Below are positions 42,742 through 51,092 of a stretch of DNA of 64,000 nucleotides, one piece after another (within the stretch, counting starts at the first letter, position 1; each line of letters starts with the position of its first letter). The notes beneath the pieces are model-generated. The model searched no databases. It was not told the DNA's origin and worked only from the letters and a program-made list of their open reading frames with translations. Origin of the DNA: Litorimonas sp051251645 (GTDB lineage: Bacteria > Pseudomonadota > Alphaproteobacteria > Caulobacterales > Maricaulaceae). The stretch is from positions 62,001-126,000 of the forward strand of contig JBPOEY010000002.1 of the NCBI GenBank assembly GCA_051251645.1, written 5' to 3'. The position numbers and the translations under genes were made by a program.

Positions 42742-43290
42742 TCAGCCTTTTCTAACGCCAAGCGCCTTGAGCAAGGCCGCGCGCATGTCAGAGAGTTCGG
42801 ACGTGGCCTCATTCAAGGCCGACTTTATTTCCGCCTCATCTTCAAACGTGCCGCTGTGAATGGCGAGCGCCATCGTCGTCAGCGCATCGGCAATCCCAGA
42901 ACTCCCAACCATCGCGAGAACTTGCGCAATCATCGTTTTATGATGATCGATCATCGCCCGCCGTGCCGCCGCCTTAGTTGTCGGCGCGAATAGGACTTTC
43001 TTGACATACGCCCCCAGCGGCTCGCCCGCTGCATCCTCGCGCAAGCGCTCCCGTTCGGCAGGATTCAGGCGGATTGAGAAGGGCGTTGAGGCTTTCGAAT
43101 GACGCGCCGCTTTCTTTTGGCGATACTGACCACCACCCATCGAAGGGCCGCTTTTCCGCTTTCTACGGCTATTTTCGTATTCAGCGTTAGGATGAAGCCT
43201 GTCTTTTGTGGCCTCCGCGTTAAAAGCAGAGGATACCCGCGGCGCGTTTGACGCCCATAGGTCAAGATTTTTCCGAGTTTTTTCTGACAT
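42742..43290 (-). CDS. MobC-like relaxosome accessory protein
   Basis: A 182-residue protein with a basic, disordered N-terminus (RRKRKSGPS, QYRQKKAARHSK). A ribbon-helix-helix-like segment follows, SIRLNPAERERLREDA with GAYVKKVLF, then a helical domain as in MobC/BfmRNH-type mobilization proteins. It would bind oriT and help the relaxase. It lies directly upstream of the relaxase and one base after a short leader ORF. Confidence 0.8.
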   Translation of the reverse strand: MSEKTRKNLDLWASNAPRVSSAFNAEATKDRLHPNAEYENSRRKRKSGPSMGGGQYRQKKAARHSKASTPFSIRLNPAERERLREDAAGEPLGAYVKKVLFAPTTKAAARRAMIDHHKTMIAQVLAMVGSSGIADALTTMALAIHSGTFEDEAEIKSALNEATSELSDMRAALLKALGVRKG

Positions 43291-43436
43291 CACGACACCT
43301 CCGGTTTAGAGGTGGGTGAGGAAGTGTCAGTCGCAGGGTTATCGTTCGTCAAAAAATTTTCAGCTTGTAGAATCGACTCCCATTCTCCTAGAATGTCGAA
43401 TAACTGGTTCAGCTCCCCTCGCGAGAGGTGCACCAT
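43290..43436 (-). CDS. short ORF leading the mob operon
   Basis: A 48-codon frame beginning MVHLSRGELNQLFDILGEW and ending at a stop that overlaps the mobC ATG by one base (TGATG). Its amphipathic helix-like first half looks protein-like, and the frame stays open upstream without a standard start for another 16 codons (KTIDPDNAIGKA), so the true start may be non-canonical or lost by frameshift. A small transfer regulator is possible. Beyond it, 43437-43804 shows no gene I can support and is a candidate place for oriT. Confidence 0.45.
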   Translation of the reverse strand: MVHLSRGELNQLFDILGEWESILQAENFLTNDNPATDTSSPTSKPEVS

Positions 43437-43804
43437 CGCTTTCCCGATAGCGTTATCGGGGTCGATTGTCTTACGAACATTCTAAATAAGTTGGACCCAA
43501 TCGGGCTGTCCTGAAGGTCGAGCGTGTTGCTTGACATTGAGCTTTTCTTAAGCCTGTGCGATCTCGCTTCTTCGGTCACGCCTTGGCCGCTTAGTCTGAC
43601 CGCCATAGTCTCCGCACACGTCCAGACCGACCCGTGCGAATGAAGAATGGGGCTGTCGATCTTTGAGCCGCCCTTCGAGCTGGCTCTCCACCGTATCGCG
43701 GTCAAACGCCCTCACCTTCGGGCATAGACGCTGCGTCAATTCGGATAAGTTTGGAACGATTGATCTTTATATGAATTGCAAGAATGAACACGAAAGGAAC
43801 CCTC

Positions 43805-43909
43805 ATGAAATTCATCGTCCGCACTATTCTTGCATCCGTCATTACCTATGGCATGCGAAAAGTTCTCAATGGTCAATCCACGACCGACAATACCCGCGTT
43901 CCTGACTAA
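43805..43909 (+). CDS. 34-residue peptide
   Basis: An ORF encoding a peptide that starts MKFIVRTILASVITYGMRK and continues with a polar tail. AAGGAA lies 6 bases before the ATG. The first 20 residues could form an amphipathic or membrane helix. It is too short for family assignment and may be a chance ORF. Confidence 0.4.
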   Translation: MKFIVRTILASVITYGMRKVLNGQSTTDNTRVPD

Positions 43910-43956
43910 TATAATTTCGACCCTATTCTTGAAAGTCTGTCGCCACAGAAGCCGTT

Positions 43957-44445
43957 ATGAAAACACAATCCTTAGCCATTATTTTTGCTAGTGTCCTTGC
44001 CGCGTGTGGGGCGAACAATACGCAAGAGGTTGCAGAAATTAATAATGATTGGACGGGCAATGAAATAAAGGTCGATGCCTTTACCGACGAGAAGGTCACG
44101 GGCGTCACATGCCATATGGCCCATTTTGACCGCGGCGTTTATGATCGGCTCAAGAAAGGTTCTTGGTTTGAGAACCCGTCAAATGGCTCCATTAATTGCG
44201 TGCAAACGGGCCCTATCAATGTCGGGGATATCGATCTCGGAAAAGATGGCGAAGCCGTCTTTAAGCAAAGACAATCGCCTATTTTCAAAAAGCTAACGGT
44301 TCGTCGCATCTATGATCGCGATAATGATACTCTGATCTACCTTGTCTATTCCCGGCAAGTCGTTGAAGGGTCCGCCAAGATGAGTATTGCGAGCGTTCCT
44401 CTTTATGGTCCAAACGTGACATGGACCGGAGAAAAGCCCGAGTAA
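43957..44445 (+). CDS. creA: CreA family lipoprotein
   Basis: A 162-residue product with a lipoprotein signal (SVLAAC, Cys about residue 17). The mature part follows the CreA pattern: a VDAFTDEKVTGVTCH segment, a second Cys in SINCVQTGPI, SPIFKKLTVRRIYD, and TLIYLVYSRQ followed by a KMSIASVPLYG end. CreA proteins are conserved periplasmic proteins of unknown role. Typical members have a cleaved signal rather than a lipobox, so the lipidation is a variation. Confidence 0.85.
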   Translation: MKTQSLAIIFASVLAACGANNTQEVAEINNDWTGNEIKVDAFTDEKVTGVTCHMAHFDRGVYDRLKKGSWFENPSNGSINCVQTGPINVGDIDLGKDGEAVFKQRQSPIFKKLTVRRIYDRDNDTLIYLVYSRQVVEGSAKMSIASVPLYGPNVTWTGEKPE

Positions 44446-44448
44446 TAT

Positions 44449-45648
44449 CTAGGGCATTCTTGCTCTGACCTCTTCCAAGAAGTGATGAACGACGCGCACA
44501 TGTTCCGGCGTCGGCGGCGCATAGGATATGTCATATGCGTGCTGGCTGTTTGGGAGCTCGGCAAAAACCACCGCATGATCTGAGACTTGATCAATCGCAT
44601 GGGCAAAGGCCTTCGCGCTATCAAAATCCGCAAGCGCATCTTGTCGACTATGTAGGATGAGCATCGGTGGCGCATCCGCCTTGATATGAGCCATCGGAGA
44701 CGATTTATCCCAAAGATCCCGATGGGTCGTAATAGGGCCGGGCATTACAAGTTTCGATAGAAATGTCTCCATCTCCTTAAACCCTGTTGTCATGGACGAT
44801 TGTCGATTGAGAAAATCGTAGACCCCATAGACAGGAACGCACGCATTAACCGAGCAGTCCTCGTTTTCAAATCCAGGTTTAAAAAGAGCCTCATCAGAGG
44901 CCAGCCCTGCGAGGGCGACAAGGTGTCCACCAGCAGACCCGCCGGTCAAAGCGACAAAATTTGGATCCCCGCCATAGTCAGCGATGTTCGCTTTGACCCA
45001 GGCGATGGCGCGCATAACATCTTGGATCATGACGGGCATTCTATTCCACGGGCCAAGGCGGTAGTTGATGTCCACAACAAGCCAGCCGTGAGACGCCATA
45101 TATTGGATCAGGGGTTGCGCCTGTTGATGTTTTCGACCGACAACCCAACCGCCGCCGTGGACGTGAATGAGCACGGGCAGCATCGTCGCCGCGTCAATCT
45201 TAGATTTATATATGTCGAGCCGATTGCGGCGCCCGAATGGGCCATATGAAATGTTTTTTGTGCGTTTCACATCCCTATTTGATGGTCTGAACGGAAGGAC
45301 TGCCCCAACCACAAAATCAATAAACGACGCGCGACGCCTGTCCGGACCGACGGCCGCCAAAGCTTGGCTACTGTCCCACGCGCGTTTCAGCGTCAGGAAA
45401 AATAAGCCAATGGATACTACATTGAGGATCGCCATCCACGGCGCGGCCGCAGGACCAGTTAGCGTGAAAAACAGCAGGACCCCGGCGGCTAAAATAAACC
45501 AAAAGGCCCAAATTTGTCCGACCAGGCTCCAGCCAAAATATGCAAAGGAGAGGCCTCTTATGGCCCGAGGCCATTGCATATGAACCGCCCCTGCGACAGC
45601 GGCTGTCAAATAAGTGACCGTCAGCACAATTTGAAATAAGTAAACCAT
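44449..45648 (-). CDS. alpha/beta hydrolase (HSL/carboxylesterase type) with membrane N-terminus
   Basis: A 399-residue protein. Residues ~1-100 contain about three hydrophobic helices; the rest is an alpha/beta hydrolase. The oxyanion motif is HVHGGGW, the nucleophile elbow GGSAGGH (Ser), the acid is probably in HSRQDALADF, and the His in NSQHAYD. This is the hormone-sensitive lipase or BD-FAE-like layout for short-chain esters. The membrane anchor is unusual for the family. It converges with creA with a 3-base gap. Confidence 0.86.
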   Translation of the reverse strand: MVYLFQIVLTVTYLTAAVAGAVHMQWPRAIRGLSFAYFGWSLVGQIWAFWFILAAGVLLFFTLTGPAAAPWMAILNVVSIGLFFLTLKRAWDSSQALAAVGPDRRRASFIDFVVGAVLPFRPSNRDVKRTKNISYGPFGRRNRLDIYKSKIDAATMLPVLIHVHGGGWVVGRKHQQAQPLIQYMASHGWLVVDINYRLGPWNRMPVMIQDVMRAIAWVKANIADYGGDPNFVALTGGSAGGHLVALAGLASDEALFKPGFENEDCSVNACVPVYGVYDFLNRQSSMTTGFKEMETFLSKLVMPGPITTHRDLWDKSSPMAHIKADAPPMLILHSRQDALADFDSAKAFAHAIDQVSDHAVVFAELPNSQHAYDISYAPPTPEHVRVVHHFLEEVRARMP

Positions 45649-45790
45649 TAGAGTCCTTTAGACACCTTACTCAGAATTCTTTGCGAAGCTGCCAGTCATT
45701 TGCGCAAGATTGTCGCACCGCGTATTTGATTGGAACGCGATTGCTGCATTTTGCGTAACTTCATCACATACAACATTTTGGAGCCAGAAG

Positions 45791-46126
45791 ATGAAAGTTA
45801 TACTCGTCGTCGAAGATGATCCATTTATAGCGTCTGACCTACAAACATTGTTGGAAGACCTTGGCCATGAAATTCTTGGACCCACGGCCGGAGTGAGGGC
45901 TGCGCTAGAAATTATTCAAACCGCAAAACCTGACTTTGCCTTGCTTGACGTCAATGTCCTCGACGGGCTGACGTTTCCAATTGCGAAACGGCTGAAAGAA
46001 GACGGCACACCTTATGTTTTTATAACGGGGCGTCCTGACCTCGTTGCAAATTCTGAATTTCGCGATGCGCCCGTCATCCAGAAACCTTTCAGCATGAAGC
46101 AAATTGAGAAACTGCTCAAAAGCTAG
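45791..46126 (+). CDS. stand-alone response regulator receiver
   Basis: A 111-residue CheY-like receiver from the ATG at 45791. The acidic pair is VVEDDPF, the phosphoacceptor Asp is in FALLDVNVLDG, the Thr in VFITGRPD and the Lys in IQKPFS. It has no output domain, so it acts by protein contact, like the single-domain receivers that work with HWE kinases. A convergent HWE kinase gene is 52 bp downstream and is the obvious partner. Confidence 0.9.
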   Translation: MKVILVVEDDPFIASDLQTLLEDLGHEILGPTAGVRAALEIIQTAKPDFALLDVNVLDGLTFPIAKRLKEDGTPYVFITGRPDLVANSEFRDAPVIQKPFSMKQIEKLLKS

Positions 46127-46178
46127 TCAAAACGGTGGGCTTACGGTGGGCCTCATTCAAAGATCAAATGCGATTCAC

Positions 46179-47249
46179 TTACGCCAGCACAGAGGATAAC
46201 GGCGCAGTAATCGTCCAAGCAAGGCCCTCGGGATTATAGTCTAAGTCAACTGTTCCCATCAATGTGTTTGAGGCCATCTGTTGGATGACTGTACTGCCGA
46301 ACCCCGAATGTGTCGGCGCGACAACGCGCGGACCGTCGGTCTCAATCCACATCATTGCAAACGTGCCCTCAGAGGCAGAACCGCAGGTCCAATGAATATC
46401 AACTTTTCCGGTTGTATTTGACAAGGCGCCGTATTTGACAGCATTTGTCGCCAGCTCATGCAAGGCCATCCCAATAGCTTGCGCCGCCCTTTCTGAAATT
46501 TTGATAGACGGACCTGACACAGTAATCCGACTGGGCTGACTTGGAACGAACGGTTCGATGTGTCGCTTTACGAGGCGGCCCAATTGAATTTCGGACCATT
46601 TATCATCGACAAGAACGGCCTGATTGGACGCAAGCGCCTCCAACCGGGCTGTGAATCTTGCTAGAAACTCGTTTGGTTTGGCGTGGCGGGCTGTCATTCT
46701 CGCAATGGCCGACACGACCATGAGGAGATTTTTTGATCTGTGCGCAACTTCGCCCATGAGGTTCTGGATGCGCTGCTCAGCGCTTTTCGATTCCGTCACA
46801 TCTCTAATGACTACGAGCCCTTGGACAGCAACGTCCGCGCCACCTTGCTGTTCATAGACAACCGTTTTTCGGGCGTTAAGCCAGCGGATGGTTCCGTTCG
46901 ATGCAACAACCCGGTGCGTCACATCAATAACATCGTCACCGCGCTCAGATAGCAAATCACTGACGCGACATTCTACGCCCTCACGATCATCAGGGTGAAT
47001 TCTATCGTGCAAATCTTTTCGAGGCACAGAGACGTTTGCTGGCAAATCAAAAAGATCGGCGGCTCTTGTATCGAGCGTTATTGTATCGCCGACATAATCC
47101 ACTTCGCCCAGCGCGAGCTGTGCGATTTCCGTGCCGAGGCGCAATTTATCGGCCTCTAGATTACGCATTGATAGATATAGTCGTGGAATCTTAAGTTCCG
47201 AATTTGTCATATGTCTCAGCCACTGCGTTTCTTTGTGGCTCATCACCAT
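46179..47249 (-). CDS. PAS-domain HWE-family histidine kinase
   Basis: A cytosolic sensor kinase of up to 356 residues; an ATG at 47207 is also possible. A coiled start leads to a PAS domain (residues ~45-165, ending GLVVIRDVTESK). The HWE dimerisation domain has the phospho-His in GEVAHRSKNLL, and the ATPase domain has HELATNAVKYGALS and a GFGS motif. HWE kinases are prominent in alphaproteobacterial stress and light signalling. No flavin-binding Cys motif is seen in the PAS domain, so it is probably not a LOV sensor. Confidence 0.9.
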   Translation of the reverse strand: MVMSHKETQWLRHMTNSELKIPRLYLSMRNLEADKLRLGTEIAQLALGEVDYVGDTITLDTRAADLFDLPANVSVPRKDLHDRIHPDDREGVECRVSDLLSERGDDVIDVTHRVVASNGTIRWLNARKTVVYEQQGGADVAVQGLVVIRDVTESKSAEQRIQNLMGEVAHRSKNLLMVVSAIARMTARHAKPNEFLARFTARLEALASNQAVLVDDKWSEIQLGRLVKRHIEPFVPSQPSRITVSGPSIKISERAAQAIGMALHELATNAVKYGALSNTTGKVDIHWTCGSASEGTFAMMWIETDGPRVVAPTHSGFGSTVIQQMASNTLMGTVDLDYNPEGLAWTITAPLSSVLA

Positions 47250-47420
47250 TCTCGAAACAGATTAGAATACGGTCGTTTTCAATCTTAAAAGACGTTGCAG
47301 CGCTCAGACATAACCTACGTTAAGTTTCAACGAATGAAATGACCCTTTATCAATTATGTTTTGAGCAATGGAGCTCGTCTTTATGACGCTTTACCTATCG
47401 TTCGTCGTCGACCTTAGTCC

Positions 47421-48422
47421 TTATTTTAACAAAGTGGTATCGCAGATCATTGCTAAACACCGTGTCTCAACCATTTTCAATCGCGAAACACGTTTGGCGG
47501 ACTTCTTAATATCACCAATTTTCGAAATCCGATTTTCAACGTCGATGTCAGCTAATTCTAACACGTTTGGATGGATATAACTCGTTCGGCAAATCGAAGG
47601 CGTATTATGTAATCTGTCTGCGGCGGCTTCTGTCATGGCTTTAAGCGTCAGTGTTGCATCCGCACCCTCAGCGACTCTGTAAGCCGCAACCGTACCATGC
47701 CACGTTCTAAATGTTTTAGCGGTAAAGTCGTCTTTTAGATAAGCGTTGACGTCACTCGAATCGATGGAGTGGATGCGCCCATCTGTCCTGACATATTGGA
47801 AAACATCGCGACCTGGTAAATCGTGAATATCTTCCAAGACGCGGCTTAACGTTTTGTCGCGAACGATCTTTCGAACTCGTTTGCCCCCTTTGGCGCGAAA
47901 GTCGAGTTTCACAAAATCCTCGCCGAGCTTGATATGTTTTCCGCGCAACGTTGACGCACCATGTGACCCATTGGATTCGGTATACTGCTGATTGCCGACC
48001 CGAATGGCTGCGCAATCAATAAGCCGTAAGAGAGCCGCAATGACAAAGCGTTTGTCCACGTCCTCACGCCTCAAATCTCGATATATCTTACGTCGAATTC
48101 TTGGCAGCGCATTTCCAAAGTCTTGCAACGCGTCAAATTTTTTAGCGTCTTGAAAATCGCGCCAATCAGCATGATACCGATATTGTTTTCGACCTGCGTC
48201 GTCCAACCCTGTCATTTGTAAATGACCGTGATCATCGCGGCATATCCAAACGTCTTTGTAAGCCGGTGGGATGCCCAAGGCTTGCAGACGAATCAACACC
48301 TTGGGGTCCGTTATATCCCGCCCCTCGTCGTCGGAGAAGTGTCGTATGCCAAGGCGAATTATGGTGGTGAAACCCGGTTCACTATCTGAACTATACCGCA
48401 ACGTCTTGGGAAGGGATTGCAT
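47421..48422 (-). CDS. DNA topoisomerase IB
   Basis: A 333-residue poxvirus-like type IB topoisomerase that relaxes supercoils by a 3'-phosphotyrosine intermediate. It has an N-terminal domain with PPAYKDVWICRD and YHADWRDFQDAKKF. The catalytic residues include Arg in CAAIRVGNQQY, Lys in FRAKGGKRV, the TFRTWHGTV segment, and the nucleophile Tyr in CRTSYIHP. Bacterial TopIB genes are accessory and often lie in stress islands, which fits the neighbours. Confidence 0.93.
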   Translation of the reverse strand: MQSLPKTLRYSSDSEPGFTTIIRLGIRHFSDDEGRDITDPKVLIRLQALGIPPAYKDVWICRDDHGHLQMTGLDDAGRKQYRYHADWRDFQDAKKFDALQDFGNALPRIRRKIYRDLRREDVDKRFVIAALLRLIDCAAIRVGNQQYTESNGSHGASTLRGKHIKLGEDFVKLDFRAKGGKRVRKIVRDKTLSRVLEDIHDLPGRDVFQYVRTDGRIHSIDSSDVNAYLKDDFTAKTFRTWHGTVAAYRVAEGADATLTLKAMTEAAADRLHNTPSICRTSYIHPNVLELADIDVENRISKIGDIKKSAKRVSRLKMVETRCLAMICDTTLLK

Positions 48423-48651
48423 TCAGCGTGTGGTCCTAAATCTTGGTATGATGAAATACATTTAGCGCTTCAAACAGGTGGTCGACCGATCCACGTCAAT
48501 ATCCACCGGGTAGGCTTTGTATACGCATCATGCGGCACTCGGATTGCGCATGTTCAGATTGCAAGCGCTCAGAGCGATCAAAAACCTTTGACTGTCAGAT
48601 ATAAATTGGCCGTCAGGAAGACTCGCAATGGACTTTCTTGATAATTGGGAT

Positions 48652-48689
48652 GACCTGCTTGTCAAAGCAGACGCCGTGACAAGCAGGTC
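48652..48689. repeat. 13-bp perfect inverted repeat
   Basis: GACCTGCTTGTCA and TGACAAGCAGGTC are perfect complements, 12 bases apart. They lie in the gene-free interval between topoisomerase IB and the deaminase (48423-48981). A 25-codon ORF with an AGGAAG site (48628-48705) runs through it. Nothing else in that interval can be supported. Confidence 0.55.
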
Positions 48690-48981
48690 GGATGCGGCAC
48701 CATAAGCAAACGCGCCCATGCTGAGACGGGGCAGACTCAGCAATGATCCACGCTAGCAATCCCCCGTCGTCGTCACACTATCATAGGTTAAGTCCATTTC
48801 GTGCTTTTGCAGTGTCGGAATGGGTCATGTCCGCGGTATCCGTCATCGCTGAAACCTCACGTCAGATAATCATCTTATGGGAACGCGACGCGTCGCTTGG
48901 GCGTATGACGATAGTGCATCCGAACGGTAGTCATATACTCCCTTGTCGGTCGAAGCTGTGAGGTATCAAAAGGCTATACAT

Positions 48982-49440
48982 ATGAAACGTGACGACCAAA
49001 AATTCATGGCCGAATGCGTGTCCTTAGCGTTGAAGGCCGCTGAAGTAGAATCCACAAACGGCATCGCCGCGCTTATTGTTAAAGACGGAAAAGTCATTGG
49101 GACAGGCGTCAACAAAGTCTTCGACGATTGCGATCCGACCCGTCACGCTGAGATCGTTGCCATAGGAAATGCTTGCGCGACCCTTGGAGAGCCGAGCCTA
49201 AAAGGAGCGACGCTTTACGCCTCGCTCCAACCTTGCGAAATGTGCCTCGGCGCAATCGCTTTTTCGGAAATTGAAACCGTTGTTTTCGCCGCGCAACGAG
49301 CGGATGTCGCGCCAAAATATTTCATGTATCCCGGTCTCGTAGCGGATGATTTTGTCAGAGCTTCAAAGAACCGTCTAACCCTGTTGGGCGGCGTAATGGC
49401 TGACACGGTTACGCACCTCTACGTAGACGGTCAGGAATAA
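48982..49440 (+). CDS. nucleoside/guanine-type deaminase (CDA fold)
   Basis: A 152-residue zinc deaminase from the ATG at 48982 (MKRDDQKF). The zinc site is HAEIVA and QPCEMCLGA, the Glu is the proton donor, and GTGVNKVFDDCDPTRHAE is the typical lead-in. It is closest to the guanine deaminase/tRNA-adenosine deaminase group; the early AALIVKDGKVIGTG and FVRASKNRL regions fit a nucleoside deaminase. The preferred base cannot be told. Confidence 0.9.
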   Translation: MKRDDQKFMAECVSLALKAAEVESTNGIAALIVKDGKVIGTGVNKVFDDCDPTRHAEIVAIGNACATLGEPSLKGATLYASLQPCEMCLGAIAFSEIETVVFAAQRADVAPKYFMYPGLVADDFVRASKNRLTLLGGVMADTVTHLYVDGQE

Positions 49441-49655
49441 ATTTAACTCATAACGATATAAATGTTTGACGCCAATGTGTGAAGACTGCAGCAAGCAAAC
49501 CGAAAACTTGTCATAGTTTATGGAGAGCGTCGAGAGGACGTGGTCATAATACTGACCCAAACCCACTTATTCGCCTGAGCGCCTCAATTTTTTTCAATGG
49601 TCGCTTTGCTGGGTTCACCTAAATTTTTACGGATTACGCTAGATTGGAAATCTGA

Positions 49656-50357
49656 ATGTCTGAATCGACAGTTCCTCTTGATATTGCTCGCATGATCCTC
49701 GGAGATCAAAGTTCTCTGTTTTATATTGAGATCTTGCTTCGAACATTGATCATTTACGCCTATACGTTCGTTCTCTTGCGTGTCTTTGGTCGTCGCACAA
49801 AAGCGTCCATGTCTATTATGGACGTCATCGTTATTGTTGCGCTCGGCTCCGCCGTTGGTGACGTTGCCTTTTATCCAAACGTGCCAATTCTTCATTGCCT
49901 CGTCGTGGTCACACTCATTGTCGGGCTCAACAAGGCGCTGATCAATGCCTCTCAAAAAAGCCATCGCCTGCGCGATTTAATTGAAGGCGATGCCACCGTA
50001 TTAGTGCGCCGCGGTGTCATCCAGATGGACGCTTTGAACAAGGTCAGTATCGGCCGACAAGCCCTTTTGGAGATGATGCGTGAGAAGGGTATTTGTAATT
50101 TGGGTCAAGTCGACCTTGGTGTTTTGGAACCGAGCTGCGCGCTCAGCATATTTTCTCCAGACGAACCCCGGTTAGGTCTTTCGATCCTGCCCCCCGATCC
50201 AGTCGAGGCCGACGACGACTTAGACAATGAGCATGAACAGATAGTTTGTTGTTCAGGATGCGGCCTGGTGCGTTCAAACGAGTCGCGCACGTGTTTCGCG
50301 CCCAACTGTCATGAGACGAAGCGCTCGGCGTTCGAGCGTCCACGGTATGCGCTATGA
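49656..50357 (+). CDS. DUF421 membrane protein with Cys-rich tail
   Basis: A 233-residue YetF/YrbG-like protein. Three N-terminal helices are followed by the DUF421 cytosolic beta-domain (residues ~85-185) with the family-typical LRVFGRRT, LGSAVGDV, and RDLIEGDATVLVRRG. The last ~45 residues are an acidic linker and a cysteine cluster (VCCSGCG, then TCFAPNCH), not usual in the family and likely zinc-binding. It overlaps the next gene by 4 bases (ATGA). The role of DUF421 proteins is unknown. Confidence 0.88.
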   Translation: MSESTVPLDIARMILGDQSSLFYIEILLRTLIIYAYTFVLLRVFGRRTKASMSIMDVIVIVALGSAVGDVAFYPNVPILHCLVVVTLIVGLNKALINASQKSHRLRDLIEGDATVLVRRGVIQMDALNKVSIGRQALLEMMREKGICNLGQVDLGVLEPSCALSIFSPDEPRLGLSILPPDPVEADDDLDNEHEQIVCCSGCGLVRSNESRTCFAPNCHETKRSAFERPRYAL

Positions 50358-51091
50358 GTAAAGTTCTTAGAAAACTACTCACCTCAATAGCGGATCAACG
50401 CGGCTGTCCTCCGACCGCCGTTGATATGGTGGAAATCAGCAAAACGCTGCGCTTTATACAAAGTGACAGCTTCCCGTGTGTTGGGGCGAAAAGCGCGCTT
50501 GTTCAAGACGGCGTCGAATTTCGTGTCTATGATAATTTGATCCGTGATGCGAACGACACGGCCCTTCATCTCGACATTCAAGAATATCTCACCCGACTCA
50601 ATCCAGAGGATGCGAGGGTGCAATCCTTCGTGGCCATTTTCAAAACCCCTCAAGATTTGAGCGAAGCTGAATTTGAGACAGCACTCTGGGACCGACTTAA
50701 AGGGTTGCACAAAATGAACAGGGATTTGGATATACCGTGGAATCCGAACGTATCGTCTGATCCTGACAATCCACATTTTTCAATGAGCATCGCAGGACAT
50801 CCCTTTTTCATCGTTGGCATGCACGCGGGCGCAAGCCGGATTTCAAGACGGTCCCCTTATCCGACGCTGGTGTTTAACTCGAATGTCCAATTTGATCGGT
50901 TGAAAGCTGATGGCCGTTATGAAAAATTGCAATCCGTCATTCGTCAGCGGGATGAAGCCCTTCAAGGATCGATAAACCCGAACCTCGCAGATTTTGGTCA
51001 AGCCTCTGAAGCCCGGCAATATTCAGGCCGTCCTGTTTCAGAGAGCTGGGCCTGTCCGGCGCACTTTGGCGCCAAGAAAGATGAGCCTTAA
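50354..51091 (+). CDS. YqcI/YcgG (GntA-like) family protein
   Basis: A 245-residue member of the YqcI/YcgG family, recognised from FPCVGAKSA near the N-terminus, HPFFIVGMHAGASR and the TLVFNSNVQFD segment. Characterised relatives include heme-dependent N-hydroxylases acting on guanidino amino acids (GntA). The His in the MHAG motif is a candidate heme ligand, which is inference. The C-terminus has one Cys in WACPAH. It is coupled to DUF421 by an ATGA overlap and followed 1 base later by the DUF1989 gene. Confidence 0.85.
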   Translation: MSKVLRKLLTSIADQRGCPPTAVDMVEISKTLRFIQSDSFPCVGAKSALVQDGVEFRVYDNLIRDANDTALHLDIQEYLTRLNPEDARVQSFVAIFKTPQDLSEAEFETALWDRLKGLHKMNRDLDIPWNPNVSSDPDNPHFSMSIAGHPFFIVGMHAGASRISRRSPYPTLVFNSNVQFDRLKADGRYEKLQSVIRQRDEALQGSINPNLADFGQASEARQYSGRPVSESWACPAHFGAKKDEP

Positions 51092-51092
51092 C

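Larger units (their letters stand above)
26895..43760. mobile_element. integrated mobilizable element with defence cargo (right end approximate)
   Basis: The left end is set at the tRNA-Leu 3' end because the large serine recombinase abuts it. The segment then holds a coupling protein, a relaxase, a MobC-like protein, a second (tyrosine) recombinase, several nucleases and a Gabija-type pair. The cargo at 31.8-39.2 kb is visibly more AT-rich than the flanks. No mating-channel genes are present, so the element is mobilizable rather than self-transmissible. I searched by eye for a repeat of the tRNA 3' end and found none, so the right boundary is set after the last mob gene and may be wrong by kilobases. 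Confidence 0.7.

Noticed and set aside
43590..43610. Partial resemblance to the tRNA 3' end (CTTCTTCGG...GGCCGC)
   Set aside because: The match is broken and too weak to call an attachment site.
43409..43705. 98-codon minus-strand ORF upstream of mobC
   Set aside because: Composition looks random and it overlaps the better-looking short ORF in another frame.
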